Source: Dendrobium chrysotoxum (Eukaryota > Streptophyta > Magnoliopsida > Asparagales > Orchidaceae). From it: a stretch of DNA of 64,000 bases. This document shows positions 35,806-48,448 of this stretch, one piece after another; within the stretch, counting starts at the first letter, position 1; every line of letters begins with the position of its first letter. The position numbers and the translations under genes were made by a program. The stretch is from assembly GCA_019925795.1 (NCBI GenBank), contig CM034305.1, positions 57,276,573 to 57,340,572 of the forward strand, given 5' to 3'. Under the pieces are notes generated by a model, which was not told the origin of the DNA, ran no database searches, and was given only the letters and a program-made list of their open reading frames with translations.

Positions 35806-36670
35806 TAATCCTAAAGAAAGGAAGAATCCTATCCTAAAGGAAAAGAAAATTAGAAATGATTGATTGATGATCTTTGTATGTGATTTGATTTCTTTGAATT
35901 TGGAAAGGTGACTTTGATGTTGAATTTGATACTCATTAGGCATGGCATTTGTTGAAGAGCCGTCCAAATGTTAAAAACATCAAGTGGCATCTTTCGGGAT
36001 TAATCAATCGGCATGAATCTCCCTCATAGATCATTTCTAAGGTGAACAATCCAGTCAACATTGATTCAAAGTTTTCATCAATCTTATGGCAGACTAAAAT
36101 TGGTCTCCAAAGGACTATATGGCCAAGTCTCCAACTTGGAAAGTTCTTATGTGACACAATTTATCACGAGCTTGAATCATACGTGACTTATGTAATTTCA
36201 AATTTTATTGAGTTTGAAAGCAATTTGAGACCCTCAAGCTCCTCCAATCGGAGTCGGGCACTCAACTCAGTTGTGACTCAATTTTGAAAAGTAATTTCCA
36301 GCGATGTAAAATACACCTCTAGACGAGAACAATCTTGGCCTCATCATAGAGTGTAATTAAGAAAGGAGGCCTTAAAGGAAAGATGCCTGTATGGAAGGAC
36401 TAACACACATCCCTCAAGGACCAGATTTGAATTCTTATCGAGAGTAGAAGATTCATTCTTTTTAATGAAAATTTTCCTCTTAATTATTTAGACCCTGTCA
36501 GAACGACAAGTCGGAACAAATTCAAAGTACAGTGAGAAGTAGAGTGACTCCAACTAACCCGAAAAGGGCTAGGGGTTTAGATTGTGTTAACCCACATCAA
36601 GTTTCATAGAAACTGAACTAGGGTTCTCCCGTGTGCCAAAATTTTAAATTAAAATCAATTTCAAAAGGTT
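35806..36670. other. LARD interior, non-coding
   Basis: No domain recognised. Short ORFs on both strands (35936-36157, 36042-36287) overlap each other and resemble nothing I know. Confidence 0.5.
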
Positions 36671-36679
36671 TAAGTTGGA

Positions 36680-37260
36680 GAGAGAAATTTAATCTTTTCA
36701 ATTCTTTTGCATGACTCTTTTTATATCTGATAGACTGTCTATGCATAACAATAAATCTAGATTCAAGATTTTTCAAAGTCAAGCTATTAAGGGTGATCGG
36801 GCTCGTTGAGGTTTAAGGATTTAAAAAGAAGGAAGCCTCTTTCCCCTTTTTTTGTGGCGCACTTTGTGCATCTTTTAATTTTTAGTGCACTTTGTGCATC
36901 TCTTGATTTTTATTTTTGAGTTTCAACGCACTTTGTGCATCTTTTGATTGATTTTTTTTTGACAAGGGGCTTCATCTCCTTTAAAAAAACCTTTAAATGA
37001 TTGCTCTTTTTTGAAAACCAGGATTATATCGCAAGTATAAGAGAAAAGAATTCATCCTCTCATACAAGGAAGAATAATCCCAAGATCGGACCCAATCTTT
37101 TGATTAAAATATCACCTTGACTTAGAAAATCATTGAATAGATTTAAAGCATGCAAGAGACACCTATTAAGATAGAAATTTGCAAGAAGATTGAGAAGATT
37201 TTCATTTCAAAAACAACTTACATTTGACACAGATTTTAATTCAAAAATCAAATCGAACCA
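36680..37260 (-). other. Conserved non-coding module inside the LARD (copy 2, Sirevirus-like)
   Basis: The minus strand aligns by eye with the Sirevirus 3' modules at 12480-12790 (+) and 57690-58290 (-). Shared words in element sense include ATTTTCTAAGTCAAGGTGAT, GATTATTCTTCCTT and three copies of GATGCACAAAGTGC. The hairpins at 36856-36872, 36885-36900 and 36926-36941 each have a TGCAC/GTGCR stem and an AAA loop. A longer stem (GTATGAGAG with CTCTTATAC in element sense) lies at 37035-37065. No ORF. Confidence 0.75.
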
Positions 37261-38100
37261 CTTAAGCGGTGGGAGGGAGGGGCCTTTAAGTATCCGGTGT
37301 AGTCAACTACAACTCTCTCCTATTTTTAGTTTAAAGTAGAGGTTAATTTTCATTAAAAAGGTTAATCAATTATCTTGAAAATTCAGACCCAATACACTTG
37401 AGAAGTGGTATATTTTCCTCAAAAGTTGCAACTCTAGGTGGCAAGACCCTATCAGTGTAGAATTATATTTCTACAAGCTCTTATGAGGAAGAGATTATTG
37501 TGGGGTCTGCACTATCCCTAATTAATGCTGCATCATTTTAATCTAAAAATCTATCACGATAGGACCCCTTTAGAAGTTAAATTCAGATGGTGTCACTATC
37601 TGATAAGATCTCAGATCCATCATTATTCCCCTCTTTAATTACTAGTAACCTAGCAATTATGAGAGTGGCATCCTGAGCGGTTTCTACACCTTCGCCTCTA
37701 TAGATGTAGTGGAGCACGTACATTACCGTGACCTAACATCATCTGGTAGAGTGGATGGGGCATAACCCTCAATTGGGGGTCTATGGTCTATTACTGGTGA
37801 TTGCTTATTTCTGGTTTGATTGATCTCTTCTGTGCAGTGGTCAAAAGGGCACGGTGGAGATCATACTACTCTTCTCATAACCTCCCTTACTTGAGTACTA
37901 GGAAGAGGGTGGAAGTGGCTTCCACCGAAGAGGGGGTATGTGAGAGGAGCAATGAACTCTCTATTGGCCTCATATTTAACTTGCTTTAAGGCTTCCGACT
38001 CAACAATCTTTGTAGTCTTAATGATTTTCTTTTTGACTCTACGTAAGTTGTTCTTCTACAGTCGCGTTGCTGCGCAATGAGAAGGTAAGTTTTCCAGCCA
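37261..38100. other. LARD interior, non-coding
   Basis: No ORF or repeat with support on either strand. Confidence 0.5.
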
Positions 38101-38139
38101 TTTAAGTATGCTTGATTTCTCAGAGTTAAGGAATGGTGA

Positions 38140-38705
38140 CTTGAATTAGCTAGTTTTGAAATAGAATTTGAATCTTAAAATTGATTGATTTTCTTCAAAT
38201 TTTGGAACTCAAAATATTGAGTTTTCACCCAACATGAAGGTTCACAAAATTGACAAGAAAATCTCAAGGGTTGAGCTTAACTCTTTCTCACTCCATGAGC
38301 TAGCTTGGGGTGAAATGTCAAAGCTTTGATTTGAAATTGAAATTGAGATCAAATTTGTATTGAAATTGACTGGATCTTCTTCAAATTTTGAAACTCAACA
38401 TGTGAGATTTCTCTTGAACATGTAGGCTTACAATATTGACATAAAAAAAATCTGAAAGATTGGGCTTAACTCTTTCATCCCACCAATCAACTTGGGGGTG
38501 AAATGTCAAAGCCCAAATTTGCTAAAGAAATTTGAAGTTTGATTTTGAGACTGAAGGGTCTTTCGTAGAATGTGAGACTTAGCATAATTCAGATTTGTTT
38601 GAATATGCAAGTTTGCAATATTTATAGGAAGATCTTAAAGGATTTGGCTCGACTCTTTTACTCTACCAATTAACTTGGAGGCAAAATATCAAAGCCCGAC
38701 TTAGA
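38140..38705. repeat. Three degenerate copies of a unit of about 185 bp, near the LARD primer site
   Basis: The landmark 'gaaatgtcaaagc' and its variant 'aaaatatcaaagc' recur at about 38312, 38500 and 38685. Each is preceded by 'cttaactcttt' or 'ctcgactctttt' and by 'cttcaaattttg', or in the third copy a decayed form of it. In element sense this is the 5' untranslated region. Confidence 0.75.
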
Positions 38706-38870
38706 TAGGGGTTTCCTCACTCACCTCTCTTTTTGACATGTATTTTTCTCTTTTATGTTGGCCACACTCACCCAAGGGAGAAATGGATAGAGGGACCAAC
38801 GGAAGAAAGATAGTCAAAACTACCGATGCAACAAAATTTTGCCATTATTAAAGATGGAAAGAGAGATTTA

Positions 38871-38888
38871 GTCCCACCGTGGTCGCCA
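38871..38888 (-). other. LARD primer-binding site
   Basis: The minus strand reads TGGCGACCACGGTGGGAC, separated from the LTR by a short run of A. This is the type of PBS seen in Tat/Ogre elements, usually assigned to tRNA-Arg; I cannot check the tRNA match here. Confidence 0.7.
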
Positions 38889-38895
38889 TTTTTTT

Positions 38896-41800
38896 TGTTG
38901 GTGTTTGAAAGCGGGTTTTGAAAAATTTAGTCTTCTTTGGAAAAATTTAAATTGATGTTAAAATTTTTTTTTTTAATTCTAAAATCGAACATCCCATTAG
39001 AAAAAGTATACCGCCTCGAGAGGTGGAAATAAAATTTTAGGATGGGGTTCAGATTTAGAATTATAAATTCTATCTTGAATATCATAACCAAATTTAAGAG
39101 AGAATTTTGTATGGCCCTGAAGGGTCAAAATAAAATTTAGTCAAATATCAAGCTACGATAGTCAAGAGGAACGATCGTTAATTTTATATTCGAATTCATA
39201 TTGACAAAAGATATGTCTCCTCGAAGGGAGAAGATATCATTTGTTAATAATCGTTCAAACATAACGATAACGATCGTTAGTAATTTAATTTTTTCCAAAG
39301 ATGACTAATTGAATTTTGAAATCAATTTTGAAAAATTAAATGTGGGTTCTAAATCTCCTACGAGCGCAAGCCCTCGTAGTTAATTACATCGTGGGAGACC
39401 GGAGTCCCCTACGAAAACTTTTGATTAAAATAATGGCAGAAATTTTGTTTAGAGATTTTTAGGAGTGATACCAAAGAGGTGAAATTGGAATTTCAAATGG
39501 GATTGGAGCAAGATTGAACACTTATTTTGGAATCAAATGAGGAAGGGTAGGGGATACTTTAGGATTCTGAAACAATTCAGAAGTGCCCCGATCTAAGCTA
39601 AGTGTTGGGCTTTAAATTTTGGATTGAAAGAATATTTAATTTGAGTTGAGCATTTTATTAGAAATTTGGGATTATATTCCCGGAGGTTGGGGTCTTATGA
39701 TTCAAAAAGAGACCTGCCCCAGATCTTAGATCTAAATTTGGACACTGGAACACAGTAGTCCGAACCTAACTAATGCAGTGCAAAATCTGGACTTACCCCG
39801 GCCTGGATTGGGGAGCCAGCTAAACCACCTAAACGCTTTAAAACCATGAGTCCGGTCTTTTGATGTAGAGTGATCAGGGATGTTATTTAAGATTGGTTTA
39901 AGAATTTGGGGTCGACATCTAGAGCAGATTCCTAATTGACCCCTTGACTTATGTCGGGTGAAATACCTAAACTAAAATGTAATTAAAATTTTAATTTAAT
40001 TAGTTTCTAATACGATGCATGCTGGTTAAAATATCCCAATCAGATATGCATGAGATTTAAAAAAAGGCTTATAAAATAATTTTTTTGAAAAGACTAGACT
40101 TCCCCAGATCCAGCACCTCATCCTCATAGGTCGGATTATCTGGACTCTACCCACGGGCGGGGAAGTGTCTTATAGCAAGGAGAGAGAAGTGCAGTAATAT
40201 GCATGCGACCCCGGACGATTCTGGCTATTCCCTAGGTCGTTAAGTTTCTATGTTATTTAAATCTTAAAATTTTAAGTATTAATTATAAGTAGAAATAGTT
40301 TTCGTCCTTAAAGAGCCTAACGAAGTCCAGGCTAAAACAAAAACGACATGCAAGCGCCAAAGAACTAGGAAAAACAGGCAATCCTATACGCAATCAAATT
40401 AAATCACAACATATTAAATAATCAAATTAATTAAGTAAATGTCCATAGGCAAATTGCCTTGCTTATTATAACCCAGATTTATATAAATTAAAAGTGGTCG
40501 GGCACCACTGACAACAACCCGGATTCTAATCCTAATATAGACGCAAGTGACTTTGAGCGGGATACTCTATGTCTTCAACTTCTCGATCTTCTCTTCCTCG
40601 AGCTCCTTGGATTCTTCGTGGCTGGATACCCAAATGGAAAAGAGAACTCTTCCCTTGAGGGGGAGGTTACTCTTTCCACTTTGGGTAATGAATTGATCCA
40701 AATTTGGAATTTCAAATGGATAAGGACTATCCCCCAAAGGGGTATCCTTTCCTCTTTGGAATCCAATCTTTGGATCTATGTATCCCAAACTCAAAGTGCC
40801 ACTTTCACAACTCAATACTCAGATGAATTACATAAATATGAAAATGAAAATTCTAGACTCGATCCTGCAAGGTTACCCTAAGCATTTAAATATTAAAATA
40901 TATCCCAAGCAGTTACATATGTATATGTGCAGAAAAGTAAACACACTTGGCCACACTCCTTTTATTTGGGGGCTAAGCAGCTGAAGCACCTGTAACATTT
41001 ATATTTATGATTTATTTAGCCCCCTTTATTGCCCTGCACGAGCGTGGCCACCTGCAGAAAATTTAGTGAGCATCCAGATCGTTCCTAACCTAAGGGTAAT
41101 CTAATCGCCCATCACATCAATTCATAGAGTGCAGTAAAAGAAAGTAAATAAACACATCAATCAATTTCAATCATAACATGCAATGAAAACTCGAAAAACT
41201 CGGCACACAGCAGAAAAGGAAACATCGGCCTAGCCTAAATCTAGAGTTGGTTGTCCTAGCAAATCATCTAAAGTGTGTGTAGAAGGTCGTGCGGCTGGGG
41301 TAGATCCTAGGATTGGTAATTGATTGAAGTTGTTTGATGTCCTGATTGGTTGAAAGGCTTAAGGGAGATTTTAATTGAAGTTTAAGTCTTAATGGTTTAA
41401 ATTTGATTTTAAAATTGATTTTAATTATTTATTGAATACCACCTTTGTTGCACACCGAGGCCATGAAGTTTATTTCACCTTCCTTGGGGCTAATTTAATA
41501 GCCTCGTAGGCCTGGGTTACCCAGTGGTACCCGATATAATTAAGTGATTTGAGTTTGATTAAAGTTTAAAGATTGATTAATTTTTAATTAAACTGATTGG
41601 TTGCTGGTTTTAAAATAAAATTGATGTTTTCTAAAATTTTGAATGATTTATTGAATTTTAGAATTTTATGGATTATTTTAATTAGTTAATTAAGGGGTCC
41701 AAAGTTGACTTTTCAAATTAAAATTAATTTGTAAGTTTCAGATTTTTAATAAATATTAGACCTTATGACGAGTTGTTAGACTATTAGTACACTCAATTTG

Positions 41801-44800
41801 GAGTTTTCTATGAAAAGTTATGATTTTTCGAAGTTCGAGCCTAGTTTTGAACTACGGTTGACTGAAAAGTTGACTTTTTGACTTTGACCAGATTTTGGAG
41901 ATTTGACATTTTTAGAAAATACTAGACCTTAATTGGAGTTGATTGACACTAAGTTTGCTCAATTTGGATTTTTCTGTAATTAGTTATGCATTTTCAAAGT
42001 TTCCTTAATTATTGAATTTTTAAAATTGCTTAATTAGGAAGGTTTTGATCATTTTGATCCAAACTCATCCCAAACTGCATGGAATCAATCCCAAAGTTTA
42101 GGAATGACCCATGGGAGTGTTTCCAAGTGTTTAGAAATTATTTTGGATTTTTAATAATTTTTAATTAATTAATATAATTAATTGTTAATTTTCATTAAAA
42201 GTCAAATTAAAGTTAAATTAAGAATCCAGTCAATGGGGTTTTATTTTTCCTAGGAAGAGGACTATGTTCTGGTCAATTTGAGGTATTATTTGTAATTTGT
42301 GGAGTTAATATTAATTTATTACATTTTTTTGAATTTTTTGGGTCCTTAAATGGGCTGAAATTTGGGTAATTAATTTTCTGACCTAATGACCTCCAAATTC
42401 AATGAAATTTGAACCTAAGGCTTATTATGTCACTAAGTTTACTGTGTTAAAATTTCATACCTATTGGGTATGTTTACAATCCCCTAGGAATTTTCTAAGT
42501 TTTCTACACTTTTCCTTAATTATTTTTCCTAGGTGTCTCTACTATTCAAATAGGCGTGAAATTTGGTTTGTCTAACCCTTACACATATGCAATCACACCA
42601 CAAAAGTTATGCAGCCTAATTCTATAGAAAAATGGAGTTATGAATTTTCAAAGTTTTGGGTCCAAAATGGACCCATTACCTTAAAAATTCACATCATAGC
42701 AATTCAATGGATATCTGAACCTAAGAAAATTATAGTACATGCCTAAGATACCCAAATAGCTTCCACCAAAAGTTGGGGCTCAATTGACCACTGGATTGTG
42801 AGAAAATCACAAAAAACCGATTTTAAAGAAATAGAAATATCTCATAATCCAGTAATCAAATTAACTCAAAATTAATTTTAATAAATACTAGGGTAAATTA
42901 TCTTTCCAACGAGCCCAAAAACACTTAATTTGGTGGAAAAATGAATTTACTATAAATTTTGAAAGTTATGACCATTTTTTTGAATTTTTAAGTCCATTAA
43001 TAACCGGTGCCAATCATTGGCAATGATCGGCGCCAAAACGGCGGCGGCGTGTGGCATTTTGATATGCAAAGTGCTGTTTATCAACCACCTAAACATGCCA
43101 TCACTAATCCCGAGCCGTCCGATCGAGAAAGATAGAAAATCGGACGGCCGAGATCGATCAAGGCCGTTTTAGCTCAAAAAGAACTAGAAAATTGAAATAC
43201 TCATAACTTTCAAAATACTCGTCGAAATTTAACAAAATTTGAAACATAGGCTCATGAGAACATGAACTTTCATTACCTAGAGTTTGGAGACCCCAAACAA
43301 TGAAATTTTTGAGTAGTTTCAAATTGAAATGTAAACTTAAAATGAGCATAACTTACAATCCAACCGTCGGATTTTTGAGAGCTTAGGCTTGTTGGAAAGC
43401 TGCAGTGATCCTCTACAACTTTGATGAAGACACCAAGAGCCAGATCTAGCTGGATCAAAAGTTGTGGTGGAAAGCCCTCTTTCTCTCTCTAGAATGCTCT
43501 CTCCTCACTAAAATAGTGATTTGAGGCTTGGAAATGATGGGGAGAAGCTTGGAAAAGCCTTGGAGATGGATGGAGAGGATGGGGAAGGCTCTAGGAAGGT
43601 TGGAGGCTGGAGGAGAGTTGAGGGAGAGTTGAGGGAGAGTGAATAATCAAGATTCTCTCTCTTAGGTTAGGTTTCTCCCACCTTAGCACTTGGCTTTTGG
43701 ATTGGATGGTCTTGATTTGTTTGGAGGGAGTTTGGATGCATGACAAGTGTCCCCTAAGCTACCTAAAGCTATGGAATAGGGTTGGTGGTGAGTGTGACCT
43801 CTCTTGGTACATGGGAAAGGGGACCACACCTTTTCCCCCATTTGGGTGAACCAAAGCTTGGCTTGGTTTAGGGAGTTGGCTTAGGGCTTCTTAAGAGAGG
43901 AAATGAGTCAATTTCTATCAGGTTTGAGCAGGTTTTGGATCAAGCCATGGATTGCCAAGGTGGCTTGGTGATGTGGCCATGATTTGGCCTCTTTCCATAG
44001 GCTTAAAGGGGTTTGGAGAAGGTTTTGACCCCTCCAAATGGGTTGACCAAGTCAACCCAAGGGGAAGCTTGAATTTGAAAGCCTTGGACATGTCAAGGGT
44101 GTCCAATTGAATGATTTTGAGGGATTGATTTGATTTAAAATGGGTTCAAGCATTGAAATTGACCTTAATGTGGGTTAAGGGTTGATTTGATCAACCTTGG
44201 TTGACTTGGTCAACCAGGTCAAACCAAGACTTGAGTTTGGATCCAATGTGTTCCTAATGATATTTAGGATCCATTGGGATAGGTTTTGAAGGTTATATGG
44301 GAAGGTCATGTTGAACTTTGGGGAAAAGACCAAAAATCTCTATAAAGGGTATTTTGGTCATTTTGACCCCTAGTCAACATTGGGTCAAACTGGGTCCAAC
44401 AAAGTGTAGGTTATTGGTCAAAAAGTCATAACAAAGGTCATGGACATGGTCGAAAGGTTTGGAAGGCGTCCCAAGGTCAAATTGCTCTGGATGGCAAGTC
44501 TAGTGGCATAGGTTGTAAATAATTGAAGGTTTTGCAGCGTTTGGGAAAAGATTCAGTTTGAGGGGCTAGGAGTGTTGGATTGAGCTCAAATTTGGAGGGT
44601 TGATCTTAGAGACATGTTTGAACAATATGCAATTGACGGATCATGATTTGGAGGTCACTTGACAGGGTTTCTAGGTGACAGAAAGTTCACCCAGAAAGGG
44701 TTTCAGGACCTAGGTCCTTGACCTTGAAGGTTTGATTTAAAATGTTGGATTTGGGTTGGATTTAAGATTTAAATGATTGACCTTGGATCATTCATATCAA

Positions 44801-45032
44801 TGGAAATCAAATGAAAGATTAAAATTAATTGGATATGATTTGAAATTTGATTGAATGTTGATTTAAGGCTAGATTAAAGATTGAGTCGAAAGGTAGAGCT
44901 GGGTTTGATTGGGATTAAATTGGGTCTTTATTAGGACCTTTATGACAGAGGGGTGGACATCTCTCCATCATTAGGTCACTAAAAAGAAATCCAAGTGGGT
45001 CCTAGTGACCTCATATAAAAAAGAGGTCAACA
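38896..45032 (-). repeat. LARD LTR, right copy (5' LTR in element sense)
   Basis: Nearly identical to 28635-34760. One clear length difference is an extra 'gagggagagtt' unit near 43620. Confidence 0.95.
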
Positions 45033-45428
45033 GCCTTCCACACCAAATTTATTACAGGGTGGTAGAAGATTTAATGGTTTCAACAAACCTTTTCTTACTA
45101 CTTTCCCCCATCTTCTTATAGCTTTAACCAACTTGTTTCATCAATCGATCACTCACCATCTGAGTAATCTTATCCACAAACATTTTTATATTTCTTAAAG
45201 TCACTATAAATATCTTAGTGTTGAGTTCCAATTTCTTTCCTTTTTCTATTGGATCCATTTGCTCTATCAATAAACAAAACTTAAATTCAAAATGAATTTG
45301 TCAAAACACAAATACAAAATGAATTCTTTGAAATAAAATAATTATATAAACACACTTAAATAATGCAATCATTAATGCAGCTCTAATCACAAGCAAATTC
45401 TTTCACTACCATTACTCTAATACCACTT
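45033..45428 (-). pseudogene. Gypsy internal region 1, right part
   Basis: Continues the region cut at 28635, homologous to 47480-47870. The gag frame is broken. It ends in the PBS TGGTATTAGAG (minus strand, 45415-45425). Confidence 0.7.
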
Positions 45429-47086
45429 TATCACACCCATGGATCTATAGTAAAAAAATTTCTTTTTCCCTTGTTCTTTTCAATCTTTGTTATCTTGTCA
45501 ATTCATTCTATTTATTAATCAACCATTGAAACCAAGTTAATATCAACATCCAGAGCTGATTAATTGCATTACATATAAATAATAAATAACAAAAAAATAT
45601 AATTCACATTTATATAGTCTAGAATTACATTATAATAGTAGAGTACAAAATAATATATATAATAGTCACTCTGGCTACAAAAGTATACATAAACCAAAGA
45701 ATTAAAATAAAGGCTACACTAGCATCACTACATGTATACATAACCTTAAGCTATAGGCTCCTTACCTGAAATCATTTAAACCACGTAACGAGAGAATAGC
45801 CCACAAGTAACTAAAGTCTTACAATTGAAATCAATGCAATAAAAAGTGAAATAATATATTATAAATTATATAAATAAATATATGCATCAATATTTATGCC
45901 GGTGATATGTACTAATTGCTCAATTTATGACACATCACATCGTAGTCCACAGTATCAATAATAGTAATCTGTATTAATAACAGTAATCAGTATCATCAAG
46001 AATAGTAACAATATCAATAGTAAATAGTCTTAATACATTGTAAGTTCTAATATCAGTAATAGTACTAAGTAATCATTCAGTAAACAATATTATATAGTCA
46101 ATAACTAATATTCTATTAGATATTCATATGAGGGTATCTTGTTCCTACACTTATGACTCTCAATCAATCTCTAGCTCCTTATGACTCCCAATCATTGCTC
46201 TAAAATCTTTGCTCTGAAGTCTTTACTATGGAATCGTTACTATGGTATTTTTATATCGTAGCATCATTATAAGGTTATTATTTTATATTTCTAATATTAA
46301 TTAGTACCTCCTTTTTATCAAATTAATATCAATATCAATATAGTACATCATTTTCTTTCTCAGTCAAACCAGTATTATATTCTAGCACCTATCAATCATT
46401 TCAACACATCATATATTTTAGTACATCTTATAAATCATAATATATCATTTTTTACTTCATACACATTTTCACACACATTTCATAAAAAGTTCTTATACAT
46501 AAATTTAACCCATGAAAATATAAGAAAATTATATCATATTATTCAGAATGATTAAATCTATAATATATCAAAAGTTACGCAGCAAAAGCTTACAAAATTA
46601 GGAGACAATATATTTTTATCAGATTTAAGAGAGATAAATTTGTAGAAATTAAAATCATCAAAAATAGAAGAGGATAGTTACTTATAATGATTAAAATACT
46701 TTTTGTAAAAGGAATGACATATAAAAATGCCCCAATAAACTTTCTCTCTCCTCTTCTCCTCCCTTCTCCTTCATTTCTTCCCAGTCATGCCACACGAGTG
46801 AGGAAGTATGGAGAGGTGGCAGAGGATTTAAAGAAAAAAATATTAAAAACTTTTTGTAGAGCTCTAGTATCGAAGCACTACATGTAGAAATTAGATTCAC
46901 TGTAGAACAGAGACACTAGTGCCACAACGATAGTTTCTGCCACCATAGTGCTCTCAAACCTAGCGTCACAACGTTCACATGTATAATGCCAAAGCACTCT
47001 AGTTCAATTAACAAATTAAAAAATTCATATTTTTTATTTAAAATACTTTTCATTTAAAATAATTTTCATATCTTTAGGTTATTACA
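45429..47086 (-). repeat. Gypsy LTR 2, uninterrupted
   Basis: 1658 bp, from TATCACACCC to GGTTATTACA (element sense TGTAATAACC...). It provides the empty site for the hAT insertion in LTR 1. Confidence 0.88.
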
Positions 47087-47870
47087 ATCTTTCCACCTTT
47101 TAAAAATATCATCCTCGACATTTCCATATCAGCCAGTTAGAGAGAGAGAGAGCACACTCAAATAAAATTATCGACTAAACGATTCAAAAAATTAATATTT
47201 GAAAATATAGACTAAACCAAAATCACATCAAATCGTATTAAACATGGCAAAAGATACGCTTAAATTTTGTTGGAGCTTAACTTATATAAACTAGCACAAA
47301 ATCATATTAATCATATCCTCAGGATTTCAGAGACCTCCGTTACTAACTCTAATTGTCTACTTCCACTCTAAATGTATCCCTGTCCATGTCCAGGCAATGG
47401 ACATTCTGCCATTCGGTATCCATATTCATCGCATCTTAAACATTGTCCTGTCACCCTGTAGCAGGGTCCAACATGTCGTGTTCCACGCCAAATGCACTCT
47501 AGAGTGGTTATAGCTTTAACAATTTTAACAATCCTTCTCTGACTACTTTCTCCCATCTTCTTATAGCTCTGACCAACATGTTTCATCAATCGATCTCTCA
47601 TCATTTGAGCAATCATATCGAAAACCCTTTTTATATTTCTCTAAGTCACTAAAAACACCTCAATGTCGAGTTCCAATTTCTTTTCTTTTCTTGTTGGATC
47701 CATTTGCCTGATTAAACAAAACTTAAATTCAAAATGAATTCGTCAAAACATAAATAAAAAATAAATTATTTGAAACAAAATAAATCTATAAACATTCTTA
47801 AATAATGAGATCATTAATACAGCTCTGATCACAATCAAATTCTTTCACTACCATTACTATGATACCACTT
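47087..47870 (-). pseudogene. Gypsy internal region 2 with gag zinc-knuckle relic
   Basis: A minus-strand frame at 47368-47616 reads a gag C-terminal segment with 'GQCLRCDEYGYRMAECP': a CCHC knuckle in which the histidine position is Tyr, so zinc binding is probably lost. No protease, RT or integrase fits in the 784 bp between LTRs. A PBS (TGGTATCATAG, minus strand, 47857-47867) lies beside LTR 3. This is the uninterrupted counterpart of the internal region split by the LARD. Confidence 0.72.
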
Positions 47871-48050
47871 TATCATGCCCTAGGATCTACAGTGAAAGAA
47901 TTTCTTTTTACCTTTTTCTTTTCAATTTTTATTATCTTGTCAACTCATTCTATTTATTAATCAACCATTGAAACCAGGTCAATATTAACATCTAGAGCTA
48001 ATTAATTATATTATAGAGAACCAATAAATAAATAAAAATATAATTCACAT
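47871..48050 (-). repeat. Gypsy LTR 3, first 180 bp only
   Basis: Matches the start of LTR 2 (TATCATGCCC) until 'tataattcacat', where similarity stops abruptly at 48050. Confidence 0.8.
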
Positions 48051-48448
48051 ACCTCTGCTTAAAAAGGGCAGTTTGTTACTCTTAGTAGAGATGGACTAAA
48101 GACTGAAAGAGGGAATATAATCTACTTACACAAGGCAATTTTTAATCACTTTTAAGACATGAAACAAGAACTAACAAAAGTGAAAATGAGATATGTATAT
48201 TTTCCCATACATTTATTTATGAAGAGCAATTCATTACCCTTAGTAGACAAGCATTGGAGCATGAAAATGGTAAAACAATTTGCATATGAAGGGCAATGTT
48301 TAATCTCTTTCAAGAGATGAAATTTAAACCTACAAACAAGAAATTAAGAGGTGTGAATTTTTCTAACAACTATACCAATAAATGAAAGTTTGGTGTGTTT
48401 GGCAGAGACATATTGGAACTATAAGCGAGAATGCAATTAACCTATTAT
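48051..48448. other. Unassigned non-coding stretch
   Basis: Contains repeated words ('gggcagtttgttactcttagtaga', 'gagcaattcattacccttag') suggesting a degenerate internal duplication of about 170 bp. No gene. Confidence 0.4.

Larger units (their letters stand above)
28635..45032 (-). mobile_element. LARD-type Tat-lineage (Ogre-like) retrotransposon with 6.1-kb LTRs, non-coding interior
   Basis: Two nearly identical direct repeats, 28635-34760 (6126 bp) and 38896-45032 (6137 bp), both TG...CA, flank a 4135-bp interior. A perfect target duplication GCCTT lies at 28630-28634 and 45033-45037. Joining the flanks restores the gypsy internal sequence seen uninterrupted at about 47465-47490. The PBS (minus strand TGGCGACCACGGTGGGAC, 38871-38888) resembles the TGGCGAC-type PBS of Tat/Ogre elements, and a purine tract (ATTGGGGGTC) abuts the other LTR, giving minus orientation. 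No gag or pol is present, so it must be mobilised in trans. I could pick out about 35 differences between the LTRs by eye (well under 1%), so the insertion is recent. Confidence 0.93.
25823..48050 (-). mobile_element. Non-autonomous Ty3/gypsy array: LTR, internal, LTR, internal, partial LTR
   Basis: Three copies of one LTR (25823-28244, 45429-47086, 47871-48050) alternate with two copies of a short internal region carrying only a gag relic. On the minus strand the LTR runs TGTAATAACC to GGGCATGACA. tRNA-Met type PBS sequences lie beside LTRs 2 and 3, and the purine tract beside LTR 1 reads GAAAGGTGGAAGAT, giving minus orientation. The alternation is what unequal recombination between LTRs produces. 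The first LTR is split by a hAT element and the first internal region by a 16.4-kb LARD. The right end is lost, so no target duplication can be checked. Confidence 0.8.

Noticed and set aside
28635..45032. Segmental duplication as the explanation of the 6.1-kb repeats
   Set aside because: TG...CA ends, a flanking GCCTT duplication, a primer site at one inner edge, a purine tract at the other and an empty-site paralogue all fit LTRs of one element.
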